From: Entophlyctis helioformis
Taxonomy: Eukaryota > Chytridiomycota > Chytridiomycetes > Chytridiales > Chytriomycetaceae
DNA length: 29,531 nucleotides
Assembly (NCBI GenBank): GCA_025526915.1
Contig: JAHLKH010000260.1
Location: forward strand, 1 to 29,531
Direction of reading: 5' to 3'
Shown: positions 28,641 to 29,531 of the stretch, one piece after another
Layout of the letters: every line of letters starts with the position of its first letter
Numbering within the stretch: the first letter of the stretch is position 1
The notes under the pieces: generated by a model
The model's input: only the letters and a program-made list of their open reading frames with translations
Database searches by the model: none
Told to the model about the DNA's origin: nothing
Position numbers and translations under genes: made by a program

Positions 28641-28756
28641 CAGGCTCAGCACCAGAGCAGTGCATGGTCTGGTGCAAGATTCTTGCTGGCCAAGACAGCA
28701 CGATACTCAAGGATCTCAACAAGTGTGCAGTGGATGATGCCATTCCAACCAGCTGA

Positions 28757-29150
28757 TCCATCCACCACTTGGCCAACACAGCCATGCACAATGGCTGGTT
28801 TGGTCTCATCGACATTCAGTATCTGGTTGCCCTCTGCTGGATCGCACTCGCACTTTGCCACTCAGATCTGCTTGAGCATCTCGCCAAGCAGCAAGGCGTT
28901 CATTTCAGCCCTTTTGTGTTGCTGCCAGAGTGCGATGGATCTGGCCAACTCGCGATCCTCAAGAACCCTCACGCTGCAGACAGCCTGTCTGCGATGAATG
29001 CCGCATCGTCTATTGGCAGTCTTGAGATGATGATGTGGCTGCATGAGCATGGCTGTGGATGCACACACCAAGCGACTGTTTGTGCAGCAGATCACAGCTG
29101 CGTTGAGACAGCCGCACTCTTGCACAGAGACAGCCCGAAGGACAGAGCTG
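28757..29150 (+). pseudogene. Ankyrin-family fragment next to gypsy element
   Basis: Frame open from just after a stop at about 28754. 'AMHNGWFGL' and 'SDLLEHLAKQQ' parallel 'AMRHGWFDL' and 'LDLLKYL' of the gene at 1-1014, and 'SAMNAASSIGSLEMMMWLHEHGCGCT' (two runs, about 28996-29073) is an ankyrin-type repeat. The frame stays open to 29371 without similarity. The N-terminal domain is missing on the gypsy side, so the gypsy insertion or a deletion truncated it. Confidence 0.6.
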
Positions 29151-29531
29151 AAGGGGAGAGAGAGAGAGAGGAGCCGTCTGCAAGGAGCATCCCCACATGG
29201 AAGACTGGCTGCATGCTCATCCACAAATGCATTCGTGCGTCTTTCGATAGCTGGTTTGTTGTGGATCGGCTGCATCCTGTTCTGCCATGGACGAGCGATG
29301 CGTGCACTCCAAGGACAGGCTGCACACTTGGCATGTCTTGGTGGAAGTGGCTGACAGTGCAGGCAGGATAGCCAGGATGTGCAGCCGTTGGTGAGGAGAG
29401 CAGACTGAGATGCAGCCATGCTCGCTGATGCTTCTGCTGCGACCACTGGCTGCTGATGGAGATGCCCCAGAGTGGCGTCTGGTTCAAGCGTCTGCAGCAA
29501 CGGCCAAGAATGCGAGTGGTGCTGCAGATAT
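29151..29531. other. Window end, no gene recognised
   Basis: Begins with a GA run (29155-29172). Open frames on both strands lack recognisable motifs. Confidence 0.5.

Noticed and set aside
28646..28861. Minus frame 'ILNVDETKPAIVHG' as possible gypsy protease-region sequence
   Set aside because: No protease motif is visible, and the + strand over the same bases matches the ankyrin family better; left open as to the exact gypsy edge.

Overview
The window looks like nuclear DNA of a flagellated, early-diverging fungus, most likely a chytrid; this is inference. The signs are short spliceosomal introns (about 72-122 bp, with two longer ones), G+C-rich coding sequence with Gln, Ser and Gly runs, a fungal-type NADPH oxidase with NoxR-like and NoxD-like partners, a cyclic-nucleotide-gated channel, a copia element, a chromodomain gypsy element, and a multicopy family of ankyrin-type proteins whose repeats carry 'WLHxNRTEGCT'.

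Layout. Positions 1-6943: an ankyrin-family gene on + (5' end outside the window) split by a 5,389-bp copia retrotransposon (1015-6403, minus). The copia element has identical 149-bp LTRs, a 5-bp target duplication, an initiator-tRNA-Met-type primer site containing the gag ATG, and two nested solo LTRs of another family in pol. 7240-7312: tRNA-Pro(AGG), minus. 7488-8414: a 2H-phosphoesterase-like gene, minus, touching an ankyrin relic at 8386-8748 (+). About 9040-9281: a U3 snoRNA candidate, minus, with TATA box. 9624-14663: a large, multi-intron cyclic-nucleotide-gated K+ channel gene, minus. 15171-15794: a small coiled-coil protein.

16112-22133 is the most striking region. Three NADPH oxidase components lie within about 6 kb: a p67phox/NoxR-like regulator (minus), a p22phox/NoxD-like membrane subunit (minus), and the catalytic Nox subunit (+, divergent from NoxD). 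Together they would form a superoxide-producing membrane complex. The channel gene is two genes away, so cyclic-nucleotide/ion signalling and ROS genes are neighbours.

From 22.2 kb to the end the DNA is mostly relics: an ankyrin 3' fragment, a frameshifted ankyrin gene (23084-24369, minus), a broken AlkB-type dioxygenase (about 24621-25180, +), a frameshifted, 5'-truncated chromovirus (25522 to about 28640, minus), and another ankyrin fragment (about 28757-29150, +). Splice sites, product names and RNA calls come from reading the sequence by eye, without searches.
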